Part shown: positions 40,448 through 49,215 of the stretch, in pieces
Layout: every line of letters begins with the position of its first letter
How positions within the stretch are numbered: position 1 is the stretch's first letter
Assembly (NCBI GenBank): GCA_020631895.1
Contig: JACKGR010000003.1
Location: 1-64,000 of the forward strand
Direction: 5' to 3'
Origin: Candidatus Nomurabacteria bacterium
Lineage (GTDB): Bacteria; Patescibacteriota; Saccharimonadia; Saccharimonadales; UBA7683
Length of the DNA: 64,000 bases
Made by a program: the position numbers and the translations under genes
Notes under the pieces: generated by a model
Database searches by the model: none
Seen by the model: the letters and a program-made list of their open reading frames with translations, nothing else
What the model was told of the DNA's origin: nothing

Positions 40448-41515
40448 CTAACCTCTCATCAATCTTTCAAATTCTTCAAGATCAACTGCAAACGTTTTTG
40501 CATCATCATAAGTAATACTACCGGCTTTAATGAGAGAAATCAGGGTTCGGTCCATTGACTGCATCCCTTTATCAGCGCCAGTTTGTATAACCGCATCAAG
40601 TTGATGGCTTTTACCCTCACGGATAATGTTTCTCACAGCGGGGTTTGCAACTAGAATTTCTGCCGCGGCAACACGACCTCCACCAATTGTTGGTACCAAT
40701 CGCTGAGATACAATTGCCATCAGAATATTTGATAATTGAGATCGAATTTGCGGTTGTTGATGCGGCGGAAAGACATCAATCATTCTATCGATGGATTGTG
40801 CGGCCGAGTTTGTGTGAAGTGTTGCAAAAACAAGGTGCCCAGTCTCGGCAATAGTAATAGCTGCAGAAATTGTCTCTAGATCTCGCATCTCTCCAATTAA
40901 TACAACATCGGGATCTTCACGAAGACTGGAGCGAAGCGCAGCACTGAATGAGTAAGTATCGTAATGTACTTCTCGCTGAACAACTACTGATTTGTTTGAT
41001 TTATGAGTAAACTCAATCGGATCCTCAATCGTAATAATGTGCTCAGACCGCTCTGCATTAATTTTGTCGATAAGTGCTGCCAGTGTAGTTGATTTTCCAG
41101 ATCCAGTTGGACCAGTTACTAACACCAGACCTCTAGGATAATCGGCAAATGTATTAACAACCTCTGGCAAACCAAGTTGCTCAGTTGTTAAGATCTCGTT
41201 AGGAATCAACCTAAGCGCTGCGGCCAAATTTCCTCGCTCGTGAAAGGCGTTTACACGGAAACGACCTAACTCTCCAAAGGCAAAACTGAAGTCAAATTCT
41301 TTATCTTTAAGAAGTACCTGTTTTTGATCTTCATCTAGAATCGCAAAGATTAATCCCTCTATAGCAGCCTCGTCCAGCACTGGTGTATCTGCAATGGCAC
41401 TCAGTTTGCCGTCAACTCTTATCATTGGTTGAAGTCCAACCTGGATATGAAGGTCTGATGCCTTGTTTTTTATAACGTGTTCTAATAAATTCTCTACCCT
41501 AAGTGCTGTTGCCAT
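40448..41515 (-). CDS. pilT: Pilus retraction ATPase PilT
   Basis: The 355-aa ATPase powers pilus disassembly. It shows the PAS-like N-domain (ASDLHIQVGLQPMIRVDG), Walker A GPTGSGKSTTLAAL, Asp box EDPIEFTH, Walker B DPDVVLIGEMRD, and the His box TGHLVFATLHTNSA. The PilT-specific AIRNLIRE-type motif appears as AVRNIIREGK. AGGAGGTG precedes the ATG. It lies between pilB and pilC. Presence of a retraction motor implies twitching or DNA uptake. Confidence 0.95.
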   Translation of the reverse strand: MATALRVENLLEHVIKNKASDLHIQVGLQPMIRVDGKLSAIADTPVLDEAAIEGLIFAILDEDQKQVLLKDKEFDFSFAFGELGRFRVNAFHERGNLAAALRLIPNEILTTEQLGLPEVVNTFADYPRGLVLVTGPTGSGKSTTLAALIDKINAERSEHIITIEDPIEFTHKSNKSVVVQREVHYDTYSFSAALRSSLREDPDVVLIGEMRDLETISAAITIAETGHLVFATLHTNSAAQSIDRMIDVFPPHQQPQIRSQLSNILMAIVSQRLVPTIGGGRVAAAEILVANPAVRNIIREGKSHQLDAVIQTGADKGMQSMDRTLISLIKAGSITYDDAKTFAVDLEEFERLMRG

Positions 41516-41525
41516 CCCACCTCCT

Positions 41526-43337
41526 TTATGCGCTATCCGCTGCGGTTACACGGTTTACTTCTTCAAGAGTAGTTATACCCTTAAGTGCCTTCAGATATCC
41601 ATCTTCACGCATTGTAACCATACCCTTCTCCACAGCCTTACTCTGTATTACATTTGATGTAGATCGTTGAAGAATTAAACTTTCAATCTCTGAGTCAACA
41701 TCTATTACCTCGTAAAGTCCAACCCGATTCTTATATCCTCCCGGGGCTTGTGAAGTATCTTTACCTCTGTATAGAGTATAAGCTTTTTGACCGGCAACTG
41801 GCAAGTCTTCGTAGCCTAAGTTTTTGCTAACCGAGGCTACCTCGTCTTGAGTTTTTGGCAATAATCGTCCTAAGGTTGTTTGAATAGCAACTGTCTGTGC
41901 TTCGTCTGACAAATATGTAGTTTTATTCTCAGAAACACTTCTAACAAGTCGCTGGCCAATTATAGTATTGACCGTCGAGGCTATTAAGAACGGTTCTATG
42001 CCCATGTCGAGTAATCTAGGTAAAACTCCAGCGGCTGAATTAGTGTGTAGCGTCGAAAACACTAGGTGCCCCGTTAAGGCAGCCTGTACTGCCAAGTTTG
42101 CAGTCTCTTTATCTCGAATCTCTCCGACTAAAACTACGTTAGGATCCTGACGAAGAATAGACCTAAGCCCAGTAGCAAATGTTAAACCGACATCAGGGTT
42201 TACCTGGATTTGATTTACTCCTTCCATCTTATATTCAACCGGATCCTCAAGTGTAACTATGTTGATAGTGTCGTCTTTAATCTCTTGGATAAGGGCGTAT
42301 AAACTGGTTGATTTTCCAGATCCAGTTGGACCAGATGTGATTATCATTCCATTAGGTTTTGTTAAGCCCTTCCTGATTGCAGCCAAGCTCCGACCAGCGT
42401 AACCAAGATCCTCAAGTTTAAAACTAGTGTTACTTTTATCAAGAATTCTTATTACGACCTGCTCACCCCATACAACCGGGCTGATCGCAATACGTAAATC
42501 AGCATCACGTGAGCCTATTCTGACTGTAAATTGGCCGTCCTGAGGAATTCTATGCTCATCAATTTTAAGATTAGATAGTATCTTTACACGCGATATTAAT
42601 GCCGGCTCAATTGTTTTAGGAAGTTTCATAATCTCTCGAAGAACCCCATCAATTCGGCACCTAATTCTAAGTGTGGTCTCTAGTGGCTCAATGTGTATAT
42701 CAGATGCTCTAGAACGTACTGCATACTCCAAAATTGTACTCAGCGCACGACTAATCGGCGAATCTTGAACAATGGTCTTAATCTCATCTTTCTCTGACTT
42801 CTTTTTATCTTCACCAAGTAGCTCTTGTAAGCTATCGTCACTGGCGAGCTCGCTATCAACTGAAGTCATTGCATCACTAATGCCTTTTTGAAAATCAGCA
42901 TTATATTGATCTAGGACATGTCGAATACCCTCCTCTGAAGCCATATAAACTTTTAGCGGCCGACCAATTTTATTTGACAGAAAATCGACCGCTTGGACGT
43001 TATTTGGATCTAACATCGCCACTGCTAAGCGATTATCCATTTCGCCAAGAGGAACAGCCATAAATCTATCTGCAACATCTTGAGCCAGTAGATTTAATAT
43101 ACTCGGATTGACTTTTGATGCCACCAAATTTACATATGGCAAACCTAGCACTTGTGCTGTGGCTTTAGTAAGTTGCTCGCTTGATATTAAATCTTTCTCA
43201 GTCAGAAAGCTAAGTAGTGGGATTTTACTTGAGGCAGCCTCTTGCTTATATTGCGCTAATTGCTGAGGTGTTAACTCTTTTGCTGCGACCAACAATTGCT
43301 CAAGTTTTTTTTGATTTTCTTCAGAAAGAACGCTCAC
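41526..43337 (-). CDS. pilB: Pilus extension ATPase PilB, without tetracysteine motif
   Basis: The 603-aa protein has the N-terminal MshEN-type domain (about 45-150), the ATPase core with Walker A GPTGSGKSTSLYAL, EDPVEYKMEG, Walker B DPNVVLVGEIRD and TGHLVFSTLHTNSA, and the C-terminal domain ending YKNRVGLYEV. PilB/GspE enzymes usually carry a zinc-binding CxxC pair before this last motif; here the region (RSVSENKTTYLSDE ... YTLYRGKDTSQAPGG) has no cysteine. It starts with GTG after AAAGGA. It is first of the three motor genes and follows the 80-aa protein. Confidence 0.94.
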   Translation of the reverse strand: MSVLSEENQKKLEQLLVAAKELTPQQLAQYKQEAASSKIPLLSFLTEKDLISSEQLTKATAQVLGLPYVNLVASKVNPSILNLLAQDVADRFMAVPLGEMDNRLAVAMLDPNNVQAVDFLSNKIGRPLKVYMASEEGIRHVLDQYNADFQKGISDAMTSVDSELASDDSLQELLGEDKKKSEKDEIKTIVQDSPISRALSTILEYAVRSRASDIHIEPLETTLRIRCRIDGVLREIMKLPKTIEPALISRVKILSNLKIDEHRIPQDGQFTVRIGSRDADLRIAISPVVWGEQVVIRILDKSNTSFKLEDLGYAGRSLAAIRKGLTKPNGMIITSGPTGSGKSTSLYALIQEIKDDTINIVTLEDPVEYKMEGVNQIQVNPDVGLTFATGLRSILRQDPNVVLVGEIRDKETANLAVQAALTGHLVFSTLHTNSAAGVLPRLLDMGIEPFLIASTVNTIIGQRLVRSVSENKTTYLSDEAQTVAIQTTLGRLLPKTQDEVASVSKNLGYEDLPVAGQKAYTLYRGKDTSQAPGGYKNRVGLYEVIDVDSEIESLILQRSTSNVIQSKAVEKGMVTMREDGYLKALKGITTLEEVNRVTAADSA

Positions 43338-43351
43338 AGACCATCCTTTCT

Positions 43352-43594
43352 TTAGTTTTCAAAAACGCGATCAGAACCCGTTCCGCCACCCTGAATCTCT
43401 ACAGTTGCGTCAATTGATTTATCATTAAAAACACGATTGTCAGGAGTTGGGAAGGTTGATTTTATAGGAGTGACATCCTCAACTTGCACAGGGTCGTTTT
43501 TAGGGTTACCGATTATTGTGTTGGCTACGAAAAACGAGAACACTCCGGCAATTGCGACGATCAAAACAATGGCTGCAATATCATTTTGTTTCAT
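43352..43594 (-). CDS. Small membrane protein of the pilus cluster
   Basis: The 80-aa protein has one membrane segment (about residues 6-28) and a short Asp/Pro/Thr-rich outer part. Its start overlaps the pilO stop (TAATG), and pilB follows after 14 bp, so it is surely part of the pilus operon. It occupies the place of pilP, but has no lipobox, which fits a cell without an outer-membrane secretin. Confidence 0.65.
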   Translation of the reverse strand: MKQNDIAAIVLIVAIAGVFSFFVANTIIGNPKNDPVQVEDVTPIKSTFPTPDNRVFNDKSIDATVEIQGGGTGSDRVFEN

Positions 43595-44223
43595 TATTGT
43601 ATCTCCTTTTTGCCAACGCCTAGATCACGAGCCGGTTGATAATATGTATTAGCCGTAATAACAGCTTTAATCTGATCATTAGTCCCGGTATATTCAATCC
43701 CGGTTATATGAATAGGCCTAATACTAAATTCAGTATTTTTTATAAACTGGACAACAGAGTCATATGATCCGTTAACTTCGATATTTAGTGGAATCTCCAG
43801 TGGTGAGGATACAATTGAGCTCGAAACTGCGCCCGCTGATATATCTTGGCCTACTGAACCCGGCAAAGTTACCCCTGATTGCTGAGCTAATGATTCCATA
43901 TAAGTAGCCAAGGCTGGATAATCATAAACTGGAGGCAAAGCGTGTAAAATTGTTTTGGAATTTGTAGTTGCACTTTTATCTAATGCCTCAAACTGCTCTA
44001 ATAAGGTATCTAGGTTTTTATTGTTGGTCTCAAGTTGGTCTCTAGCTTGCGACTTTGCTGAAATGACACGAGCGTTATAACCCCTTCTAGTCCACAAAAA
44101 CTTGATAGATATAATACAGAACATTGCGATAACAGCAGCAAGCGCAACAGCAACAAATACTGTTGAATTAGCCTTACTAATCTTCTCTCGTTTTGATACT
44201 GGTTTTTCAGTCTGCGGACTCAT
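43594..44223 (-). CDS. pilO: Pilus alignment protein PilO
   Basis: The 209-aa bitopic protein has one membrane helix (about 20-45), a coiled coil (about 60-90) and a ferredoxin-like domain with VNGSYDSVVQFIKNTEFSIRPI, the PilO pattern. It shares a base with both pilN and the 80-aa gene. It pairs with PilN in the inner-membrane alignment complex. Confidence 0.85.
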   Translation of the reverse strand: MSPQTEKPVSKREKISKANSTVFVAVALAAVIAMFCIISIKFLWTRRGYNARVISAKSQARDQLETNNKNLDTLLEQFEALDKSATTNSKTILHALPPVYDYPALATYMESLAQQSGVTLPGSVGQDISAGAVSSSIVSSPLEIPLNIEVNGSYDSVVQFIKNTEFSIRPIHITGIEYTGTNDQIKAVITANTYYQPARDLGVGKKEIQ

Positions 44224-44909
44224 TACTGCGCACCTCCTACGAATGGTTTATCTGTCGGAAGTAAAAGCTCCTCAGACGAAGCATTGACAGAAATCTTACC
44301 ATCTTTAACAGATTGATCAAATATTACAGGGTCTACTTTAAGCGTAATCTGAAAACTTACATTCTTGTTTTCTTCTGGCTTATCGCTCTTAGTTAAACCG
44401 TCAAATACTACATTTGTAAAAGGTGATACGGATTGCGAGTTATTTGATTTTTTAAAAGTGAATTTTGCGCTTTTTATATTATTAGCCAAAACGTTTGCTT
44501 GCTCAAAATTTGTAGCATTACCCTGCAAAACTATGGTTGACTCAGTTAAATTCATCTTTATATTGCTGTAAGATACATCTTTAGGAGTAAAGCTATTTAG
44601 ATAGATAAATAGGTTGGACGTTATCATTTTTTTATCCTGAAGTGATGGTATCTGCTCTAATGCACCCTGGACCGTTACTACCTTAACTGCATTCTTTTTA
44701 TTTTTTGAATCATTCAATGATTTGTCTATGTCAGATTGGATACTCTTTTGTTGTTGCGGTTGAATTACTTGTACATATATAAACATCAAGGCTAATAAGC
44801 CGATGGCACCCAGAGAGACCAACACTGACCCCACCACAACTGTATGTTTCATCTGTTGAGCTTTTAAATACTCTCGCTTGACAGCAGGTAATAAGTTAAT
44901 TTCTATCAT
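44223..44909 (-). CDS. pilN: Pilus alignment protein PilN
   Basis: The 228-aa protein begins MIEINLLPAVKREYLKAQQ, the conserved INLLP tail that binds PilM, then one membrane helix (about 25-48), a coiled coil and a periplasm-like ferredoxin-fold domain. It overlaps pilM by 4 bp. Slightly longer than usual because of an extended C-terminal part. Confidence 0.87.
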   Translation of the reverse strand: MIEINLLPAVKREYLKAQQMKHTVVVGSVLVSLGAIGLLALMFIYVQVIQPQQQKSIQSDIDKSLNDSKNKKNAVKVVTVQGALEQIPSLQDKKMITSNLFIYLNSFTPKDVSYSNIKMNLTESTIVLQGNATNFEQANVLANNIKSAKFTFKKSNNSQSVSPFTNVVFDGLTKSDKPEENKNVSFQITLKVDPVIFDQSVKDGKISVNASSEELLLPTDKPFVGGAQ

Positions 44910-45961
44910 AAACCACTCCTCAACGCCAACCCAACAGCCACTGCAAATTGGTGATTAACACTCATTAACTGCTCGTGCGAAGAGTTACTATAGCTTACAT
45001 TTTGCCAACAATTTCCCGCCTGCACAGGGATGCCCCCTGCGGCCTCAGAGATATACTGATGAAAACCCGGCAATAAAGCTGCGGCACCAGAAGTTACAAT
45101 GCCTGAGAGCTGAGTATTTTTGTACCTATTTGTAAAAAACTTCATTGATTTTTGGATCTCCGTAACAATAACCTGGGCAGTTGGTTCAAGCGATTTAAAT
45201 ATCTGTCCCTCGAGTTTAGTCTTATCAAATCCAAATTTGTATACAAACTGTCTGGACTGATTGTCATCGATATTTAAATTCTGTTTTGCTGATTTTAATA
45301 AACTTTGGGCGCCAGTCGGTATTGATCTCACTAATCTTGGAGCTCCTCCGAAAGTCATAACTATATCTGTTGCATACTCTCCCATGTCCAAAATCATTTG
45401 GGCGCTTTGAGCTCCACTTGATGGTGTAAGTGACCTGGCAATAGCTAATGATTCTGGTTCTAAGCCAATAACATTAAGTCCGATAGACTCTAGTAACTCC
45501 ATTCGCTTCTCGCTAAACTCATTGGCTACGCTCGCAAGCAACACCTCTGTTTTTCCAGCTTCTTCGGGTGAATCTCCAAGAACTGACCAATCAATCTTTG
45601 CATCATCAACCGCCATCGGGATGTATTGATCTGCCTGGTATTTTATTGTACTTGCCATCTCTTGAGGACTCATTTTTGGTAAATCTACAACCGTCACAAA
45701 AGTCTTGTTGGCTGGCAAACCAACCACCACGTTTTTTGCTGTAATATCAGATTCGCCCAAAAGTTTGGTGATTACAGCGCCAACGGCCGTTCTATCAATC
45801 TGGGCATCTGATAACGCCATCTGGACATTTATTGGTGCCGCACCATGTTTAATAAGAGTACGATTAGTACCAGATCCGCGAAGCTGCACAACTCGAATAG
45901 CAGAACTGCCGATATCAAGTGCGAAGAACTCGCCCACCGCGTTGAAAATTGAACTTTTCAT
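44906..45961 (-). CDS. pilM: Pilus assembly ATPase-like protein PilM
   Basis: The 351-aa actin-fold protein has FFALDIGSSAIRVVQL, VVVGLPANKTFVTVVDLP and a DMGEYATDIV phosphate-binding motif. It sits on the cytoplasmic face and binds the PilN tail. I use the ATG at 45961, where the family normally starts; the frame is open to 46000. TTGGCA and TAGACT, 17 bp apart, lie just upstream, so the core pilus operon probably starts here. Confidence 0.9.
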   Translation of the reverse strand: MKSSIFNAVGEFFALDIGSSAIRVVQLRGSGTNRTLIKHGAAPINVQMALSDAQIDRTAVGAVITKLLGESDITAKNVVVGLPANKTFVTVVDLPKMSPQEMASTIKYQADQYIPMAVDDAKIDWSVLGDSPEEAGKTEVLLASVANEFSEKRMELLESIGLNVIGLEPESLAIARSLTPSSGAQSAQMILDMGEYATDIVMTFGGAPRLVRSIPTGAQSLLKSAKQNLNIDDNQSRQFVYKFGFDKTKLEGQIFKSLEPTAQVIVTEIQKSMKFFTNRYKNTQLSGIVTSGAAALLPGFHQYISEAAGGIPVQAGNCWQNVSYSNSSHEQLMSVNHQFAVAVGLALRSGL

Positions 45962-46022
45962 GCTTATAACTAGTCTAGCATAAGCATAATAGACTGCCAA
46001 CGGTTATTCATCTTAAATAAAG

Positions 46023-48131
46023 CTAATTTATTGGTGGGAGTTCTAAAGTACTAACCGGAACCGCCTGTAATGACTGTGGAGGATTTAAATTTAACTCAGA
46101 GATATATGCTTCTGGACTGAACTTAACAAGTTCTGCCGCACATCTCTGATACCTTTGGACCATCGTATCACTGTTAGTAATAACCGGTGGAGGAGGTGAA
46201 TAATCCGGGCTATCTATGTAATTAGCAAAATAGCATGTTGAATCTGCTGCCATATCTTTTTCTCTCAGAGTACCATTGGTGCGCTTGAACAAAATTCTCC
46301 GCGCCGCAATTGCACCGTTAATAACAAGGCTTGGGTCCTGCTTGCACGAATCAACGGTCATCCTACCGTTAGCAGGCCACTCTCCGGGTAGTGGACCATC
46401 TGAGGCAGAGTTGCTAAACTGCCAAACCATGTCACTACAAGTATCAATAATTCCATCTTCTGGATGAGTCGGGTCACCTGTAGGCATGGCAACTAGTTCT
46501 GCATCGACTCTAGTCACACCCGATTTTATAAAAATATTATCAGCAATTATCTTAAGGCTTGGTACTGTGGTTGATGAATAGGGAGAGGCATAAGTAATAT
46601 CATCATCAATTGTAAGATCACCTTGGACAATCAAGGTCTTATGTACTCTTGGGGAAAGGTTTACGTTGCCCACCGTAGGATTTCCATCAACTAACTTAGA
46701 TCCCGAACTCTGTGTATTCAAAAATATTTGAGCGGCATTTGGCGATACATCAACGTTGCCAGCCCCAGCAAGATCAGCTGAAATATCAAAACATGGTAAA
46801 GAAGGATTAGACCCACCATCATAAAAGTTCCCATACTCACTTATGCTAGGGTTGGTCCAGTCCTCGCTTGCAAAAAGTCCGTCACTTAGATTCTCTGTGG
46901 TACCTGACTGAATTCTTCTATAGCCATAGTTGGCCCTAAAGGTATTTCTACCAACGCTATCTTTACCGATATTACCGCTAGCCCATACTCCGTACTGAGC
47001 ATTTGATGATCCCTTTAGCCCAGTTTGGATATCGTTCCCATGAAACCCGTTGGTATATATGTTAGCTGTAGCTGCATCAATATCCTGAATGCATGTTTCA
47101 TTTTTTGTAAAATTAGCTCCACTTATAACATTGCTACCCTCTATTTGAAGATAGGGGAAATTTTTTGGTGGCGGCGGTGTGCACGGTGCTCTACTAGGTT
47201 CATGATCAAAGATTAAATCTACTTGGATTGGTGCGGTAATTACTCTACCTAGTTCATAGTTACCTCCAGCATAGCCTCCTGCACTTTGATCACGCCACTG
47301 ATACACAAAAAATCTATTGTTAATATCTCCGACAGTTAAGTCACCCCCAGGTAATAACTTAAAGCCAAGCGTGCCGTCCCCCTCATTTGCGCCAGTTACT
47401 ACTTCATCTCCACCCACAACCTCTTTGTATGGTGGATCACTTATGTCTGATTCATTACTACCTTTGACGATATATTTTGACTGATTCCCGCTTTTATCTC
47501 GAATATACAGCCCGCCACCCCCTGGTATTGTGTTAATATTTCTTAGTTTATTGGCGGCGTTATCAAACATACTTACCAGCAATCCATCTGTGTCACCGTT
47601 ATTTTTATTAGCATGAATTATATCCCAAGATACTCTAATACTTTCAATCTGTTCGTCAGGACAAACATCGCTGTTGTTTCTCACCGTCCAACCACCAATT
47701 GACAGTGCATCACCAAATCCGCAACCTGTATCTTTGCCATCGTTAATAACGTTAGAGTTCGCTGATGGACAGTCTCTGTTCTTTTCATCCGCCCATCGGG
47801 TATCCCAGTTGCCCGTACCTGGATTATGAGTAGTTCGATGATGTGGGCTGAAGTGATTATTTGATCCCTGGTCGAGATATGGACTATTTAATGGATCAAT
47901 TGGCGCTTGAATTGTTGTTGAATTACCAATTACTGTGTTTGCAGGTATAGAGTCGGCAGTTATCGGCACTGTTACAAAACTGGGGGCTCCCTGCCCTCTA
48001 ACATCGGTAACAGAAAAAGATAGTACGCCTAAAAACGCGATCAATAGTAAGGATAAGATGGGTGCCCTACCTTTTAACAATCGCTCGGTCAATTTACTTT
48101 GCGTCCTTGATTTTTGCCATAACATCTTCAT
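46023..48131 (-). CDS. Large secreted or surface protein heading the pilus cluster
   Basis: The 702-aa protein has a basic N-terminus, one hydrophobic signal/anchor segment (about residues 25-45) and a large outer region rich in Asn, Asp, Gly and Pro with about ten cysteines. It contains a beta-helix-like stretch (LIVQGDLTIDDDITY, LKIIADNIFIKSGVTR, VINGAIAARRILFKR) and no membrane helix at the C-terminus. It lies 61 bp before pilM on the same strand, suggesting a pilus-tip adhesin or PilY1-like role; there is no sequence motif to prove that. The ATG at 48131 overlaps a 19-codon upstream ORF (ATGA). Confidence 0.65.
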   Translation of the reverse strand: MKMLWQKSRTQSKLTERLLKGRAPILSLLLIAFLGVLSFSVTDVRGQGAPSFVTVPITADSIPANTVIGNSTTIQAPIDPLNSPYLDQGSNNHFSPHHRTTHNPGTGNWDTRWADEKNRDCPSANSNVINDGKDTGCGFGDALSIGGWTVRNNSDVCPDEQIESIRVSWDIIHANKNNGDTDGLLVSMFDNAANKLRNINTIPGGGGLYIRDKSGNQSKYIVKGSNESDISDPPYKEVVGGDEVVTGANEGDGTLGFKLLPGGDLTVGDINNRFFVYQWRDQSAGGYAGGNYELGRVITAPIQVDLIFDHEPSRAPCTPPPPKNFPYLQIEGSNVISGANFTKNETCIQDIDAATANIYTNGFHGNDIQTGLKGSSNAQYGVWASGNIGKDSVGRNTFRANYGYRRIQSGTTENLSDGLFASEDWTNPSISEYGNFYDGGSNPSLPCFDISADLAGAGNVDVSPNAAQIFLNTQSSGSKLVDGNPTVGNVNLSPRVHKTLIVQGDLTIDDDITYASPYSSTTVPSLKIIADNIFIKSGVTRVDAELVAMPTGDPTHPEDGIIDTCSDMVWQFSNSASDGPLPGEWPANGRMTVDSCKQDPSLVINGAIAARRILFKRTNGTLREKDMAADSTCYFANYIDSPDYSPPPPVITNSDTMVQRYQRCAAELVKFSPEAYISELNLNPPQSLQAVPVSTLELPPIN

Positions 48132-48187
48132 GAAGCCAGCCAATCCTTAGCACCAGTTATCTTATTTTCATCATCAGTCTCATTCAT
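48128..48187 (-). CDS. Possible 19-aa leader peptide upstream of the large surface gene
   Basis: A frame MNETDDENKITGAKDWLAS starts at an ATG with AGGTG 6-7 nt upstream and ends with TGA overlapping the next ATG by four bases. The overlap would permit translational coupling. It is acidic and has no recognised family; it may be a chance ORF. Confidence 0.35.
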   Translation of the reverse strand: MNETDDENKITGAKDWLAS

Positions 48188-48355
48188 AGTAGTCACCTAT
48201 AATAATATACTAATACCGCTCATGATTAAAGAGACCAAGGCCATACCCAATAAATATACGTGATCACAATAATATTATAAGAAAATTTGGACTAGAACGG
48301 TTGGATATAAATTTTTCGATGTTTATTTAGATCTTATATATTAAGTACTACCGTA

Positions 48356-49132
48356 CTATTTTCGGCGTTTGTTTATATATGCTCGTTTTGCAAGTTCGAT
48401 AGCAAGGCGACCTCGAATTTTAACTCCTTCTTTTGATGAGAGAGGAATATACTCACCGGCTTTAGGGTCATAAATCTGTTTTTGCTTGCCTTCTCGTTTT
48501 GCATATCTTGATGTACCAAAAAAAGGTGTTGCCGTCTCATTAATTAGTTTTTGTAAATAACTTGCTGACTTTGAGAGTTTAGTACCGGCCACAATTTTAT
48601 CAGCAAACTCCTCAGATGAGCCCGATTCTGTATTATATTGGTCTTTACCGCCAAATAATCGACGAAGTCTATCATTCCTAGACCCTATTGATATTCTTCC
48701 ACCAATCTTTGTGACTTTATACATCGCCTCAGCAGCGGCTCTTGCTGGACCCGGCTCGTCAAGAGACATATGAGGTAAAAGCCAGTACGAGAATACAGCG
48801 TCAAACGTCTCTGGTTCATACACATCTGTAAGCTTGGTGGCATCCCCTGCTACATACTCAACATTTGACGGAGCACCAATTGAGACTTCTTTAAGAATTT
48901 CTGGATCAGCGCCATAACTATAGTCAAAATTAACCCAAGTAATATCAGGTCTCAGCTTTGCAACTTCAACACCAAAAGGTGAAGCGCCCGCTCCAACATC
49001 AATAACTTTAGCGTATTCCGGCAGTTGCTCTGCAAGCTCAGCAACACTTTCAAAGCCATGAGCTCTCGCTAAACTCTCCGCGCTACGATGGGTTGTAACG
49101 GCATTTTCATAGACTGTATTTGTTTTATGCAT
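48356..49132 (-). CDS. Class I SAM-dependent methyltransferase
   Basis: The 258-aa protein has the SAM-binding motif I VIDVGAGASPFGVEVAK (about residues 43-59), motif II acidic residue in WVNFDYSYG, EYVAGDATKL and motif IV FDAVFSYWLLPHM. The C-terminal part is basic with KRAYINKRRK at the end, which could bind nucleic acid. Substrate unknown. It has a strong promoter that shares its -35 region with the divergent ychF promoter. Confidence 0.75.
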   Translation of the reverse strand: MHKTNTVYENAVTTHRSAESLARAHGFESVAELAEQLPEYAKVIDVGAGASPFGVEVAKLRPDITWVNFDYSYGADPEILKEVSIGAPSNVEYVAGDATKLTDVYEPETFDAVFSYWLLPHMSLDEPGPARAAAEAMYKVTKIGGRISIGSRNDRLRRLFGGKDQYNTESGSSEEFADKIVAGTKLSKSASYLQKLINETATPFFGTSRYAKREGKQKQIYDPKAGEYIPLSSKEGVKIRGRLAIELAKRAYINKRRK

Positions 49133-49158
49133 TTTTATTTTGTCTTTCTTAATCTAAG

Positions 49159-49208
49159 ACTATATCAAATTAATACACTTTTGTCAATAGTAACACATCT
49201 GTTATAAT
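49159..49208. promoter_or_regulatory. Divergent overlapping promoters for the methyltransferase and ychF
   Basis: Leftward: TTGACA (49182-49187) and TATAGT (49159-49164), spacer 17. Rightward: TTGTCA (49181-49186) and TATAAT (49203-49208), spacer 16. The two -35 hexamers occupy nearly the same bases, so the promoters should compete for polymerase. The ychF ATG lies 7 nt after its TATAAT. Confidence 0.7.
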
Positions 49209-49215
49209 GGTACAT

